Origin: JAMLIN01 sp041676645
Lineage (GTDB): Bacteria; Pseudomonadota; Gammaproteobacteria; Burkholderiales; Burkholderiaceae_E
Length of the DNA: 64,000 bases
Assembly (NCBI GenBank): GCA_041676645.1
Contig: JBAYRO010000003.1
Location: 1 to 64,000 of the forward strand
Direction of reading: 5' to 3'
Shown here: piece by piece, positions 27,548 through 36,614 of the stretch
Layout: every line of letters starts with the position of its first letter
Position numbering within the stretch: the first letter of the stretch is position 1
The notes under the pieces: generated by a model
Database searches by the model: none
What the model was told of the DNA's origin: nothing
What the model saw: only the letters and a program-made list of their open reading frames with translations
Program-made: the position numbers and the translations under genes

Positions 27548-28843
27548 TCAGCCTCTCGCTGCGGCGCGGAAGGCGCCCTTGAGGTCGGCGATCAGGTCGT
27601 CGGGATCCTCGAGTCCGATCGACAGGCGCAGGGTGCCTTCGCCGATGCCGGCGGCCTCGAGCGCCGCCGTGTCCATGCGGAAATGGGTCGTCGAGGCGGG
27701 ATGGATCACGAGCGAGCGCGCATCACCGACGTTGGCGAGGTGCGAGAACAGGCCGAGGTTCTCGACGAAGCGCCGGCCGGCGTCGCGGTTGCCGGCGAGC
27801 TCGAAGCTGAAGACGGCGCTGGCGCCGCGGGGCATGAGCCGTGCCGCGAGTTCATGGTCGGGGTGCGAGGGAAGATCCGGATGCGAGACCGATGCCACCT
27901 GGTCGTGCCCGGCCAGGAAGTGCAGGACCCGGCGCGTGTTCTCGATGTGGCGCGCCATGCGCAAGGGCAGCGTCTCGATGCCCTGGAGGATCTGGAACGC
28001 GTTCATCGGGCTCATGGTGGCGCCGAAGTCGCGCAGGCCTTCGCGGCGGGCCCGCAGCAGGAAGGGAGCGACGGTCGATTCCTCGGAAAAGACCATGCCA
28101 TGGAATCCCTCGTAGGGCTCGGTGAGCTCCGGGAACTTGCCCGAGGCGTCCCAGTCGAAGGCGCCCGAATCGACCAGCAGCCCCCCGACCACCGTGCCGT
28201 GGCCGCAGAGGAACTTGGTGGCCGAGTGGTAGACGAGGTCGGCGCCATGGTCGAAGGGCCTGATCAGCCAGGGCGTCGAGAAGGTGGCGTCGACCAGCAG
28301 GGGCAGGCCGGCTTCATGGGCGATCGCCGAGACGGAAGGAATGTCGAGGACATCCAGGCCGGGATTGCCGACGGTCTCGCCGAACAGGAGCCGGGTTTCG
28401 GGCCGGATCGCGGCGCGCCAGGCATCGATGTCGCGCGGATCGAGGAAGGTCGTGGTGATGCCGAAGCGCGAAAGGGTGTATTGCAGCAGGTTGTGCGAGC
28501 CACCGTAGAGCGCCCGTGAGGCCACGATGTGCGAGCCGGCGCCGGCGATGGTCGCTATGGCGAGATGAAGGGCGGCCTGGCCGCTGGCGGTTGCGATCGC
28601 CCCCACGCCGTGCTCGAGTGCCGCGATCCGCTCCTCGAGCACCGCCACCGTCGGATTGCTGATCCGACTGTAGACATGGCCGGATCGCTCCATGTTGAAG
28701 AGCGAGGCGGCCTGGTCGGAATCGCGAAAGGCGAACGAGGTGCTCAGGTGGATCGGGGTGGCGCGCGCGCCGGTCGCGGGATCGGGCAGCGCGCCCGCAT
28801 GCAGGGCAACGGTGTCGAACCCGAAATAATCTGCTTCGCTCAT
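27548..28843 (-). CDS. metY: O-acetylhomoserine sulfhydrylase (PLP-dependent, Cys/Met metabolism family)
   Basis: A 431-residue PLP enzyme making homocysteine from O-acetyl- (or succinyl-) homoserine and sulfide. N-terminal DTVALHAGALPDPATGARATPIHLST and YSRISNPTVAVLEERIAALE are typical of the MetY branch, and the PLP lysine is K210 in HSATKFLCGHG. The length, longer than MetB/MetZ, supports MetY. The ATG at 28843 is preceded by AAGGAG; a start 12 codons upstream is less likely. It is divergent from the chemosensory operon and leads a two-gene unit with the alpha/beta hydrolase. O-succinylhomoserine sulfhydrylase is an alternative specificity. Confidence 0.88.
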   Translation of the reverse strand: MSEADYFGFDTVALHAGALPDPATGARATPIHLSTSFAFRDSDQAASLFNMERSGHVYSRISNPTVAVLEERIAALEHGVGAIATASGQAALHLAIATIAGAGSHIVASRALYGGSHNLLQYTLSRFGITTTFLDPRDIDAWRAAIRPETRLLFGETVGNPGLDVLDIPSVSAIAHEAGLPLLVDATFSTPWLIRPFDHGADLVYHSATKFLCGHGTVVGGLLVDSGAFDWDASGKFPELTEPYEGFHGMVFSEESTVAPFLLRARREGLRDFGATMSPMNAFQILQGIETLPLRMARHIENTRRVLHFLAGHDQVASVSHPDLPSHPDHELAARLMPRGASAVFSFELAGNRDAGRRFVENLGLFSHLANVGDARSLVIHPASTTHFRMDTAALEAAGIGEGTLRLSIGLEDPDDLIADLKGAFRAAARG

Positions 28844-28989
28844 GGGCTGGCTCCTTGCGGGCGATCCTAGCATGCGCACCTACCGGTCGACCGGCCATTG
28901 CGGCCGGCGGTCGGCGCGGCAGTCGCGCACCGTGCGACCGGGCTGCAACAGGCTTTCAATTGGCGCCCCCCCGGGGCCACAATCCCCCG

Positions 28990-30375
28990 ATGGGCAGCCG
29001 GTCGACAGCGTCTGGACTCGACGCGATGATGGACAAACCCCTGTACCGCGTGGCGGCGGCGGGGCTGGATCCGCGCGATGCGCGGCTGATCGAGATCGTC
29101 TTTCGCCACAGCCAGTACAACCGCTACGCCTTCCAGTTCGTGCCGGTCGATTCCTTCGACGCGGTCGACATCCTCATCGTCAATACCGTCGAGGCCGAAG
29201 GCCTGCGCGCGCTCGCCCGGATGCGCAGCCTCGGCACCGAAGTCCCGGTGGTCGCGGCGGTGCCGCGCGGCGCGCCCAGCTCCGCCCGCCACGCGATATC
29301 GATCGACCGACTCACCTTGCAGCTCTTGCCGATCCTCAATCGGGTCGTCGAGCTCGAGCTCGCGGATCCCGATACCCGACCGATGCTCGTCGAGCCTCCC
29401 GGTCCGCGACCGGTGGCCGGCGCCGCGCCCGTGCGCGCCCCGATGTTCGCCGCCAGCATGGCGGACGGGCAGGGCGCTGAGTCGGCGCCCGCCCAGGTGG
29501 GCGGGACGGTCGCCGCCCCTGCCGCGACCCGGCCATCGGCGCCGGTCGGCGCACGCGCGCCCGCGGCGAACCCGCTGCCGCCGGCGCGGGCCATGCGACC
29601 GGCCGGCGGGTTCGGCGCGGCGGCGACGGCACCGGCATCCACGCAGGGTCCGGCCGGGCAGGCGGCACCGACGCCGTCGACGCCCGCGCCGCCATTCTCG
29701 TCGCGCCTGCCGCATCGTGTCGGCCGCTTCGCCGCGCCCGCGGACGACCTTCCGCGCCGCCGATCCGAAACGGCCCGCACGGCGCCGGAGCCGGCGCCGG
29801 CGGCTCCGGCGCGCCATGCTGCGGCCGCCGGTCCGGCGCGGGATGCTCCCGTGCGCCAGGCCACGGCGGGTCTTCCGCCGGCCGACCTGCCGGCCCCGGG
29901 CGCACGCATCCAGGTCCTGGTCGTCGATGACAGCCCCACCGTGCGCCGGCAGCTGACGCTCGCGTTCGAGCGGATGGGCGCCGCCTGCGACGCGGTGCCG
30001 AGCGCCGTCGCGGGCCTCGAACGGATGGCCGCCATACGCTACGACCTGGTGCTCGTCGACGTCGTCATGCCCGAGATCGACGGCTACCAGCTCACCCGCG
30101 AGATCCGGCGCCGGCATCGCGGCATCCCGGTGATCATCCTGACCAGCCGGTCCTCACCCTTCGATCTCGCGCGCGGCGCGCTGGCGGGCTGCTCCAGCTA
30201 TCTCGTCAAGCCGGTCACGCTGCGCAAGCTCGAGGCGGCCGTCATCAAGGTCCTGCGCAAGACACTCGCGATCGACGATCTCAGCGGATTGCTGCGCCCG
30301 ATCTCGTTGTATGCTCCGGCGTCGAGCCGGCCGTCCGAGCCGGAAGGATCCAGAGGGCCGGCCGGGCGGCAGTAG
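28990..30375 (+). CDS. Response regulator with degenerate N-terminal domain and long Ala/Pro linker
   Basis: A protein of up to 461 residues. The first 120 residues (DPRDARLIEIVFRHSQYNRY onward, with VDILIVNTVEAEGL) have the rhythm of a receiver domain but lack a clear phospho-acceptor. A region of about 200 residues follows, rich in Ala and Pro. The C-terminal receiver (about 312-435) is complete: VLVVDDSPTVRRQL, D357 in VLVDVVMPEIDG, ILTSRSSPFD and the lysine in YLVKPVTLRK. It heads the chemosensory operon where pilG/pilH would stand, so it is probably the output regulator for CheA. The start could be 28990 or the ATG at 29026; neither has a strong ribosome-binding site. Confidence 0.78.
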   Translation: MGSRSTASGLDAMMDKPLYRVAAAGLDPRDARLIEIVFRHSQYNRYAFQFVPVDSFDAVDILIVNTVEAEGLRALARMRSLGTEVPVVAAVPRGAPSSARHAISIDRLTLQLLPILNRVVELELADPDTRPMLVEPPGPRPVAGAAPVRAPMFAASMADGQGAESAPAQVGGTVAAPAATRPSAPVGARAPAANPLPPARAMRPAGGFGAAATAPASTQGPAGQAAPTPSTPAPPFSSRLPHRVGRFAAPADDLPRRRSETARTAPEPAPAAPARHAAAAGPARDAPVRQATAGLPPADLPAPGARIQVLVVDDSPTVRRQLTLAFERMGAACDAVPSAVAGLERMAAIRYDLVLVDVVMPEIDGYQLTREIRRRHRGIPVIILTSRSSPFDLARGALAGCSSYLVKPVTLRKLEAAVIKVLRKTLAIDDLSGLLRPISLYAPASSRPSEPEGSRGPAGRQ

Positions 30376-30405
30376 CGCCCGCCGACAGCCAGGAGTGAAG
30401 ATTCC

Positions 30406-30510
30406 ATGGACCGGCGTAGTGCCGCGCTGATCGTCGATTGCAGCGCATGCCGCGATCGGCGCTCTGGCGGGCCGACGAGCGGATTCGGAGCCCGCCGCCA
30501 TGCCGGCTAG
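30406..30510 (+). CDS. Possible 34-residue leader peptide before the cheW-like gene
   Basis: An open frame of 35 codons starting with ATG at 30406, preceded by AGGAGTGAAG (30391-30400), a good ribosome-binding site. It begins MDRRSAALIVDCSACRDRR, matches no family I know, and its TAG ends two bases before the ATG of the CheW-like gene at 30512. It could be a coupling leader, a decayed small regulator, or chance. Confidence 0.3.
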   Translation: MDRRSAALIVDCSACRDRRSGGPTSGFGARRHAG

Positions 30511-30511
30511 G

Positions 30512-31000
30512 ATGAACGATCCCCAGGCTCGCGATCGCCCGCCGGGGCCTCGCCCACAGCCGCGGCCGGTCGCGCCGGCGCCGGGACGCTTCGGTGTGCT
30601 GTTCGGCGGCGCCGGCCTGCTGCTGCCCGCGGGCCTCGCATGCGAGTTCGTCGACGAAGCCGAAGTCCATCCCGTGCCTGGCGCGCCATCGCGCCTGCGT
30701 GGCCTGATGCAGCGCCAGGGTCGCCCGCTGCCGGTTTTCGGTTCATCCCCGGCCCGGTCCTTCGGTCGCCAGCGCCTGCGGGTCCTGGTGATCGATGAAG
30801 GCCGCAATGCGGCCGCCCTCGAGATCGATTTCCCGCCGGAGCCGGTCGATCCCGTTGACGCCTGCGACGCGGCGACGCCTTGTCCACCGGCCTGTCCCCC
30901 CGGCGCGCTCGAGCGGGCCTGGCGCTGCGCCGGGCACGAGGAGATGTTCTGGGAGTTCGATCCCGGCCGTCTCTTCGAGCTTCTGGGCGGATGTCGATGA
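30512..31000 (+). CDS. CheW-like adaptor (PilI-type)
   Basis: A 162-residue protein (166 if the ATG at 30500 is used) with weak CheW-type features: a beta-rich core FGVLFGGAGLLLPAGLACEFV, then LRGLMQRQGRPLPVF and LRVLVIDEGRNAAALEID, which follow the fold of adaptors linking receptors to CheA. The C-terminal part contains an unusual Cys/Pro-rich stretch (DACDAATPCPPACPP). The position between a response regulator and a chemoreceptor, as for PilI in Pil-Chp operons, is the main support. Its TGA overlaps the start region of the receptor gene. Confidence 0.7.
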   Translation: MNDPQARDRPPGPRPQPRPVAPAPGRFGVLFGGAGLLLPAGLACEFVDEAEVHPVPGAPSRLRGLMQRQGRPLPVFGSSPARSFGRQRLRVLVIDEGRNAAALEIDFPPEPVDPVDACDAATPCPPACPPGALERAWRCAGHEEMFWEFDPGRLFELLGGCR

Positions 31001-33111
31001 GACCGGGGGACGTCGCGGCGCAGGAGCGGGGCTGGCGCGCGACGATCGGTCGCTGCTGGCGCGCCTGGCGAGAATACTCCGCCGATCCGGCGATCGCCGC
31101 TTGCCTCGCGGTCTGCGTGCTGCTGCTCGCGGCGCTGGCGCAACTCGGCTGGAGCGCGGCGCGCGCCGGCCAGGAGCGGGCCGGCGACTTCATCGGCATC
31201 GAACGCGATCATCGGGTCCGGGCGATCACGCGGGTTGCCGACGACGCGACGGCCGCCCTGGGTGCGACGGTCTCGAGCAGCGGCTGGAAGAGCGCCGCTG
31301 CCGGGCTCGAGAAGGCGGCCGCCCGGCTCGACGCCGCCGGCGAGGATCTCGCGGCGATTGCGGCGGGCCTCGATGCCGATCGTGACCGCGACGATGGTCG
31401 CGCCGCCGGCGCATCGGCGGCCGCCGACTATCGATGGGCGGTCGGCGAGCTGCGCAGCGTGCTGGCCCCGCTGCTGGCCAGCGCATCGATCGATTCCCTG
31501 CGGGTGGTTCGTCGTGCCGATGGACGGGTGCTTCACGACAGTACCGGTGAGTCGATCGGTCGCCTGGTGCCGGAAATCCCGCGGATTCTCGGGACAGCCG
31601 GCCTGGGCGAGGGCATGCGGGTGCTGGCCTATCCGATGCTCGGCGCTTCGCCGGGCGGCCTGGTCATGGTGGCTTCGGAAGGCGGCAACGGTCCGCTGGT
31701 GCTCGGCGCCAGCGTCGCGCTGGCGAACGTGGCGAGCGATTCGGGAACTCGCATCACTCTGGTCGACGGCAACGGCCGGATGCGCTCCTGGCAGTACGGC
31801 CGCACGGCCGCGGTCAGTGAAGAGGCGGCGCGGCTCTACCGGGCATCGCTTGCGGCGACGCCGGATCCCGACGTCGAGCTGGCGGTGGCCCGCCTGCGGA
31901 TCGCCGGCGCTCCCCTGACGCTCATCGTCGAGCCGGCGGCGGGAGGTCGCGCCTCGGGATGGGCGGCTTTCGCGTGGCCGGCGCTCCTGCTCGTGCTCGT
32001 CGCCGGCCTGGCGATGGCCTGGCTCTGGCGGCGGGTGCGCGGGACGCCGCGCCGATCGCCGGCGACGGTCTTCGGCGATTCGACGCTGGCCCTCGACGAA
32101 ACCGACGACGGCGCGGCACTCGACGATTCCGTGATCGCGATCATGCGCGCGGTGGGAAGGATCGCGACCAGTCGGGACCTCACCATCCGGGTGCCGGTGA
32201 CCGAGGACGTGACCGGGGCGATATCCGATGCCCTCAATCTGCTCACCGAGGAGACCGGCAGGGCTTTTCGCGAGGTCGGCGTCGTGTCGGGCGATGTCGC
32301 CCGGGCGACGATCGCGGTGCGCGGGCAGGGCCAGCGAGCCGCCGAGGCGGCCCGTACCGAGTTGCGCGAAGTCGATCTCGCCGCGCAGGAACTTGCCGCG
32401 GCGGCCCGCGCCCTGACCGGCGTGGCCGAGCTTGCCCGGCGCGTCGATCGCAGCGCCGCGCTGGCGGTGGCGGCCAACGCGGCAGCCGCTGCCGGCGTGG
32501 AACGGACTGGCGAAGGGGTGACGCGGGCGCGCGACCTGATCCGCGATACCGAGAAGCAGGTCAAGCGACTCGGTGAGCGCTCCCAGGAGATCGGCCAGGT
32601 CGTTGCGCTGATTCGCTCGATATCGGAGCGAACCGGCATCCTCGCGCTCAATGCATCGATCCAGGCCGCCACGCAACGCGAGCAGGGCCGCGGCTTCGGT
32701 TCGGTGGCCGACGAGGTCAAGCGGCTTTCGGGAACGACCCGGGAGTCCACCGAGCGGATCACCCACCTGGTCGCGGCAATCCAGACCGATGCGGCGCAGA
32801 CGGTCGCCGCGATGAGCGAGGCGATCGCGCAGGTCATCGAGGTGACCCGGCTGTCGCAGCAGGCGGGCGAGCAGATGAACAGCAGCCGTGATCGGACCCG
32901 ACGGCTGGCGGCGGACATCCGCTCGATCGCGCGGACCACCGAAAGGCAGGCTCGCGCGAGCACGGTGCTCAAGGACCGTGCCGACCGCATCCGCGGCTCG
33001 AGCGCCCAGACGGCGGCAGCGCTCGAGGCGCAGGCCGAGGAAACCCAGCGCCTGGCCGAATCGGCGCGCCGTCTGCTGGCCGCGGTCTCGACGTTCAGGG
33101 TCGATCCATGA
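30991..33111 (+). CDS. Methyl-accepting chemotaxis protein (PilJ-like)
   Basis: A 706-residue receptor. Helix 1 is at about 34-54 (AACLAVCVLLLAALAQLGW), a periplasmic region runs to about 324, helix 2 is at 325-346, a HAMP-like segment follows, and then a long coiled-coil signalling domain. The hairpin tip is recognisable as ERTGILALNASIQAA followed by EQGRGFGSVADEVKRLS, closer to PilJ than to Tsr/Tar. No CheR or CheB gene accompanies it. The start is the ATG at 30991 or the one at 30997, the latter giving an ATGA overlap with the CheW-like stop. The next gene overlaps by four bases. Confidence 0.88.
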   Translation: MSMRPGDVAAQERGWRATIGRCWRAWREYSADPAIAACLAVCVLLLAALAQLGWSAARAGQERAGDFIGIERDHRVRAITRVADDATAALGATVSSSGWKSAAAGLEKAAARLDAAGEDLAAIAAGLDADRDRDDGRAAGASAAADYRWAVGELRSVLAPLLASASIDSLRVVRRADGRVLHDSTGESIGRLVPEIPRILGTAGLGEGMRVLAYPMLGASPGGLVMVASEGGNGPLVLGASVALANVASDSGTRITLVDGNGRMRSWQYGRTAAVSEEAARLYRASLAATPDPDVELAVARLRIAGAPLTLIVEPAAGGRASGWAAFAWPALLLVLVAGLAMAWLWRRVRGTPRRSPATVFGDSTLALDETDDGAALDDSVIAIMRAVGRIATSRDLTIRVPVTEDVTGAISDALNLLTEETGRAFREVGVVSGDVARATIAVRGQGQRAAEAARTELREVDLAAQELAAAARALTGVAELARRVDRSAALAVAANAAAAAGVERTGEGVTRARDLIRDTEKQVKRLGERSQEIGQVVALIRSISERTGILALNASIQAATQREQGRGFGSVADEVKRLSGTTRESTERITHLVAAIQTDAAQTVAAMSEAIAQVIEVTRLSQQAGEQMNSSRDRTRRLAADIRSIARTTERQARASTVLKDRADRIRGSSAQTAAALEAQAEETQRLAESARRLLAAVSTFRVDP

Positions 33112-36100
33112 CCGGAAGTATCCCGACCGATTCCGGACCGCGTCGCGATGGCGCGCGCGGAGCGCTCGCCGCCATCGAAGCGGCGGCGGTGGCGATGCTC
33201 GAGCCGCTGATGCTCGAGCCGGGCACGGAGGAAGCGTCGGCCTGGGCAGGACAGATCGCCGATCGCGCCGATGCGCTCGCGCGGCAGGCGCGACCGGCCG
33301 GGCTGGACGGCATCGCCTTCACCGCCGAACTCGTGCGCGACCAGCTGCGCACCGGCGATGTCGAGGCGGCCGAGCCCGGTTTCACCCAGGCGGGGCGCTG
33401 GGCAAGCGGCCTGATCGCATTCATCGGGGGGCACCTGGATGCCGCCGGCCGTCGCGGCTGGCTGGCGGACCTGGGTCGCTGGCCGGCACTGGCGCATCGT
33501 CTCGACGAAGCGATGCTGGCGCGACTCGACGGGCAGCTTGCCGCCGACCAGGCCCGAATCGGGCACTGGCGCGATGCGCAGGTCGATGACGGGGCCGACG
33601 GCGCCGCGCCGTGGGCGGAGCCCGAAGCGCCCGCCGGCGATCCGGCGCGCTTGCCGACGCAGGGCATGGGCGGACCCGAAGTGGCGGGCGATGAGCTCAT
33701 GCTGCTCGCCGAGGCCTGCCAGGAACTGGAGGATCTGCTGCGGCCGGTCCTGGCCGCCTGGTGCGCCGATGGCGAAGGGCATTGCGCCGATCCCGAAGCC
33801 GTCGGGGAGGCGATCGAAGAGTTCTCGGACCGGCTCGGGCAGTTCGGCGCCGCGCTCGGCTTCATCGGGCTCGATGCGCTCGCGACGCTGCTGGGGCAGG
33901 GCGCCGTCGCGGTTGCCGGACTGCGCCTCGATCCCGCGAACGCGCCGGTGGCCTTGCGCGAGGCCATCCTCGCCTGGCCGGGCCTGTGGCAGCGGGCGTT
34001 CCGCGGCAATGACGAGGACGTGATCCTCGCGGCGCTGGCGCTCCATCGCCGGGCCGGCCTCGGCGAGAATGAGGTGATCGATCGCGCCGGCGAGCAGTGG
34101 CGCTCGATCCGCAGGATCGGCTCGCGCCGCGTCGCCCGGCATCGGCCGCTCGATCCCGGCCAGGACCTGTCGCTGGCGGTGGCCGACGATACCGATCCGG
34201 AAGTGCTCGCGCAATTGCTGCGCGAGCTGCCCGCGCTCTGCGATGCCTTGTCGAGCAGCATGGAACGCTTGCTGGCCGGTGATGTCGCGATGTTCGAGCC
34301 TGTGCGTCGCGCGGCCCATACCCTGAAAGGCGCGGCCAACACCGCCGGCATCGGCGGGGTCGCGCGTTTCACCCATGCCCTCGAGGACCTGCTGCTGCTC
34401 GCCGAGCACTCCCATGCGCTCGCCGATCCGATGCTTGCCGACACCCTCGGCGAATCGGTCGACACCCTGGCGGGGATGGTCGATGCGGTGGCAGGCCTGG
34501 CGCCGCCGCCGCAAGGCATGGCGGCCGTCTATCGGACCCTGCTCGAATGGCTCGAGAGGCTGCCTGGCGTCGACGCGCCCGGCGAGGATGCGGACCCGTC
34601 CGCGCCCGTCGAGCCGGAGCCGGTCGAATCGCAGCCGGCCGAATCGCAGTCGGAGTCGGCCGAAACGGCGCCGGCGCATGCCGCGCCGACGGACGAAGGC
34701 GGCGCGGCTCTCGAAGGAGAGCCGGTGCTTCGGGTCCCGGGAAGCCTCGTCGACCGTCTCGTCGACGCCTCGACCGAAGCCGTCATCGCACTGGCCCAGA
34801 TGCAGGAGCGGATCGAGGAGCTCGGCAGGATTCGCCGGGCGATCCGGCTCGGGGCGCAGCGCGCCCGGGATCTGGCCCTCGAGGCCGAGCAGCTGGTCGA
34901 TGCCCTGCGCCGGCTGGCGCCCGCTGCGGGGGAGCGGCCGTCATCCCTGTCGGACGACCCCTCGATCGGGGTCGGGGAGTTCGATGCGCTCGAACTGGCC
35001 CGGCACGACGACCTCGATCGGCTCTCGGGCCGGATCGCCGAGGTCGGTGCCGACGGACAATTGCTCGAGGCCGAGTTCGGTGGACAGCTCGACGCGATGG
35101 CCGAGCTGGCGGCGCGGCTCGACCGGGCGCAGGGCGAACTGCGCGACACGGCCTTGCGCACGCGGATGATCCCGGTGGCCGACGTGGCCCCACGCCTTGC
35201 GCGGGCCGCCCGCCAGGCGTCGCGGATCGCGGGCAAGACGGTGGAACTGGTGATACACGGCCGCGAGCAGCTGTTCGAGGCGAGCCTGCTGCAGGCGCTC
35301 ATCGAACCGCTGGGCCATCTCATCCGGAACGCGGTCGACCATGGCATCGAGGATGCGGACGGGCGCCGTATGGCGGGGAAGGCGCCGGCCGGGCGCATCG
35401 ACATCGCGTTCGAACGTGCTCGCGCCGGGCAGCTCCAGGTGATCGTCGAGGACGACGGGCGCGGGCTCGACATCGAACGGGTGCGCCGGCGGGCGAGCGA
35501 GCGCGGAATCGAAGTCGCCGACTGGAACGATCCGGCCGAAGTGGCGCGGGTGCTGTGCGCTGCGGACTTCAGCACCCGCGACGAGGCCACCCAGCTCTCG
35601 GGCAGGGGGCTGGGCCTTGGCCTGGTCGCCGAGACGGTGGCCGAGCATCGTGGCCGGCTCGAGATCGGCGCGGCCCCGGGCGGCGGTCTGCGGGTGGTGG
35701 CGAGACTGCCGCAGGAATTCGCGTCCGTCGGTGTGCTGTTGCTGCGCTCACCGTCGATCTCGCTGGCGCTGACGGTGGCGTCGATCGAATCGATCGTTCC
35801 AGTGCGCGATGCGCCCGGTGGCGGCAGCGTCATCGAAGCCGGGCCACGCGGGCCGCTGCGCCTGGTTCCGCTTGCCGAACTGCTGGGGCTGCCGGCCGAC
35901 AGCCTGGCGCCGCCTCCCGATGCGCTGCCCGAGCCCGATGTCGTCCTGGTGCTCGCGCGCCCGGCCGGCGATGTCGAGGCGGTGCGCGTGCCGCCGCCGG
36001 GTCCGGCCCGCCAGGTCGTGGTCCATCCCTTGCCGGCCTTCATGCCCCCGATCGCGGGGCTCGAAGGCGCCGCCGTCCTCGGTGACGGCACGGTGGCGCC

Positions 36101-36545
36101 GGTCATCGACCTCGGGGCGATCACGCCGGAGACCTCGCGCATGGTGGCGTCGGACACACGCTCCGTGCGGGCGCAGCGTCCCCGTTGTCTCGTCGTCGAC
36201 GATTCGGTCAGCGTGCGCCATGCGATGCAGGCGCTCGCGAGCGACCTGGGCCTGGCGGTGGACGCCGCGGGCGACGGTGTCGATGCGCTCGCGCTGATCG
36301 ACCGGCATGCGCCTTCGATCGCGCTGATCGACCTGGAGATGCCCCGGATGAACGGGCTCGAACTGGCCCGGGCGATGCGCGCGCGGCCGGAAACCGCCGC
36401 TATCCCGATCATCATGCTGACTTCGCGCGCTTCGAGCCGGCATCGCAGCCATGCCCTTGCCGCGGGGGTGTCGCATTTCCTGCCCAAGCCCTTCGTGGAG
36501 GACGAACTGTCGAGACTCATTCTCGATTGCCTGCGGGAAGGCTGA
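33108..36545 (+). CDS. Hybrid CheA-type histidine kinase (ChpA-like)
   Basis: A 1145-residue kinase. Two N-terminal helical regions (about 10-150 and 190-320) resemble degenerate Hpt domains without a phosphorylatable histidine. One intact Hpt follows, with H404 in RAAHTLKGAANTAG. An acidic/Pro-rich linker leads to the dimerisation segment (about 545-690), a HATPase domain (N741 in RNAVDHGIED, EDDGRGLD, SGRGLGLGLV), a CheW-like domain (about 865-1010) and a C-terminal receiver with D1075 in LIDLEMPRMNG. This is the layout of ChpA, which controls type IV pilus twitching. It is the last gene of the operon, overlapping the receptor by four bases. Motility output is inferred. Confidence 0.88.
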   Translation: MTGSIPTDSGPRRDGARGALAAIEAAAVAMLEPLMLEPGTEEASAWAGQIADRADALARQARPAGLDGIAFTAELVRDQLRTGDVEAAEPGFTQAGRWASGLIAFIGGHLDAAGRRGWLADLGRWPALAHRLDEAMLARLDGQLAADQARIGHWRDAQVDDGADGAAPWAEPEAPAGDPARLPTQGMGGPEVAGDELMLLAEACQELEDLLRPVLAAWCADGEGHCADPEAVGEAIEEFSDRLGQFGAALGFIGLDALATLLGQGAVAVAGLRLDPANAPVALREAILAWPGLWQRAFRGNDEDVILAALALHRRAGLGENEVIDRAGEQWRSIRRIGSRRVARHRPLDPGQDLSLAVADDTDPEVLAQLLRELPALCDALSSSMERLLAGDVAMFEPVRRAAHTLKGAANTAGIGGVARFTHALEDLLLLAEHSHALADPMLADTLGESVDTLAGMVDAVAGLAPPPQGMAAVYRTLLEWLERLPGVDAPGEDADPSAPVEPEPVESQPAESQSESAETAPAHAAPTDEGGAALEGEPVLRVPGSLVDRLVDASTEAVIALAQMQERIEELGRIRRAIRLGAQRARDLALEAEQLVDALRRLAPAAGERPSSLSDDPSIGVGEFDALELARHDDLDRLSGRIAEVGADGQLLEAEFGGQLDAMAELAARLDRAQGELRDTALRTRMIPVADVAPRLARAARQASRIAGKTVELVIHGREQLFEASLLQALIEPLGHLIRNAVDHGIEDADGRRMAGKAPAGRIDIAFERARAGQLQVIVEDDGRGLDIERVRRRASERGIEVADWNDPAEVARVLCAADFSTRDEATQLSGRGLGLGLVAETVAEHRGRLEIGAAPGGGLRVVARLPQEFASVGVLLLRSPSISLALTVASIESIVPVRDAPGGGSVIEAGPRGPLRLVPLAELLGLPADSLAPPPDALPEPDVVLVLARPAGDVEAVRVPPPGPARQVVVHPLPAFMPPIAGLEGAAVLGDGTVAPVIDLGAITPETSRMVASDTRSVRAQRPRCLVVDDSVSVRHAMQALASDLGLAVDAAGDGVDALALIDRHAPSIALIDLEMPRMNGLELARAMRARPETAAIPIIMLTSRASSRHRSHALAAGVSHFLPKPFVEDELSRLILDCLREG

Positions 36546-36552
36546 AGCCCTC

Positions 36553-36581
36553 TTGTCCCGCGGACGGTGCTTCTATAGCAT
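36553..36581 (+). promoter_or_regulatory. Candidate promoter of the CBS-domain gene
   Basis: -35-like TTGTCC (36553-36558), 17-base spacer and -10-like TAGCAT (36576-36581), 33 bases before the ATG at 36615. Downstream, two copies of GTACGGA (36591-36597, 36601-36607) lead into the GGAGG ribosome-binding site. Confidence 0.45.
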
Positions 36582-36614
36582 CTTCCGAGAGTACGGATAA
36601 GTACGGAGGCGGAG

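Noticed and set aside
28844..28989. A SAM- or SAH-type riboswitch upstream of metY
   Set aside because: The gap is only 146 bases and shows no conserved riboswitch core or terminator stem that I can recognise.
30154..34679. Two very long minus-strand frames (870 and 947 codons) opposite the chemosensory operon
   Set aside because: They lie antisense to CheW, receptor and CheA genes with intact domains and look like codon-bias shadows.
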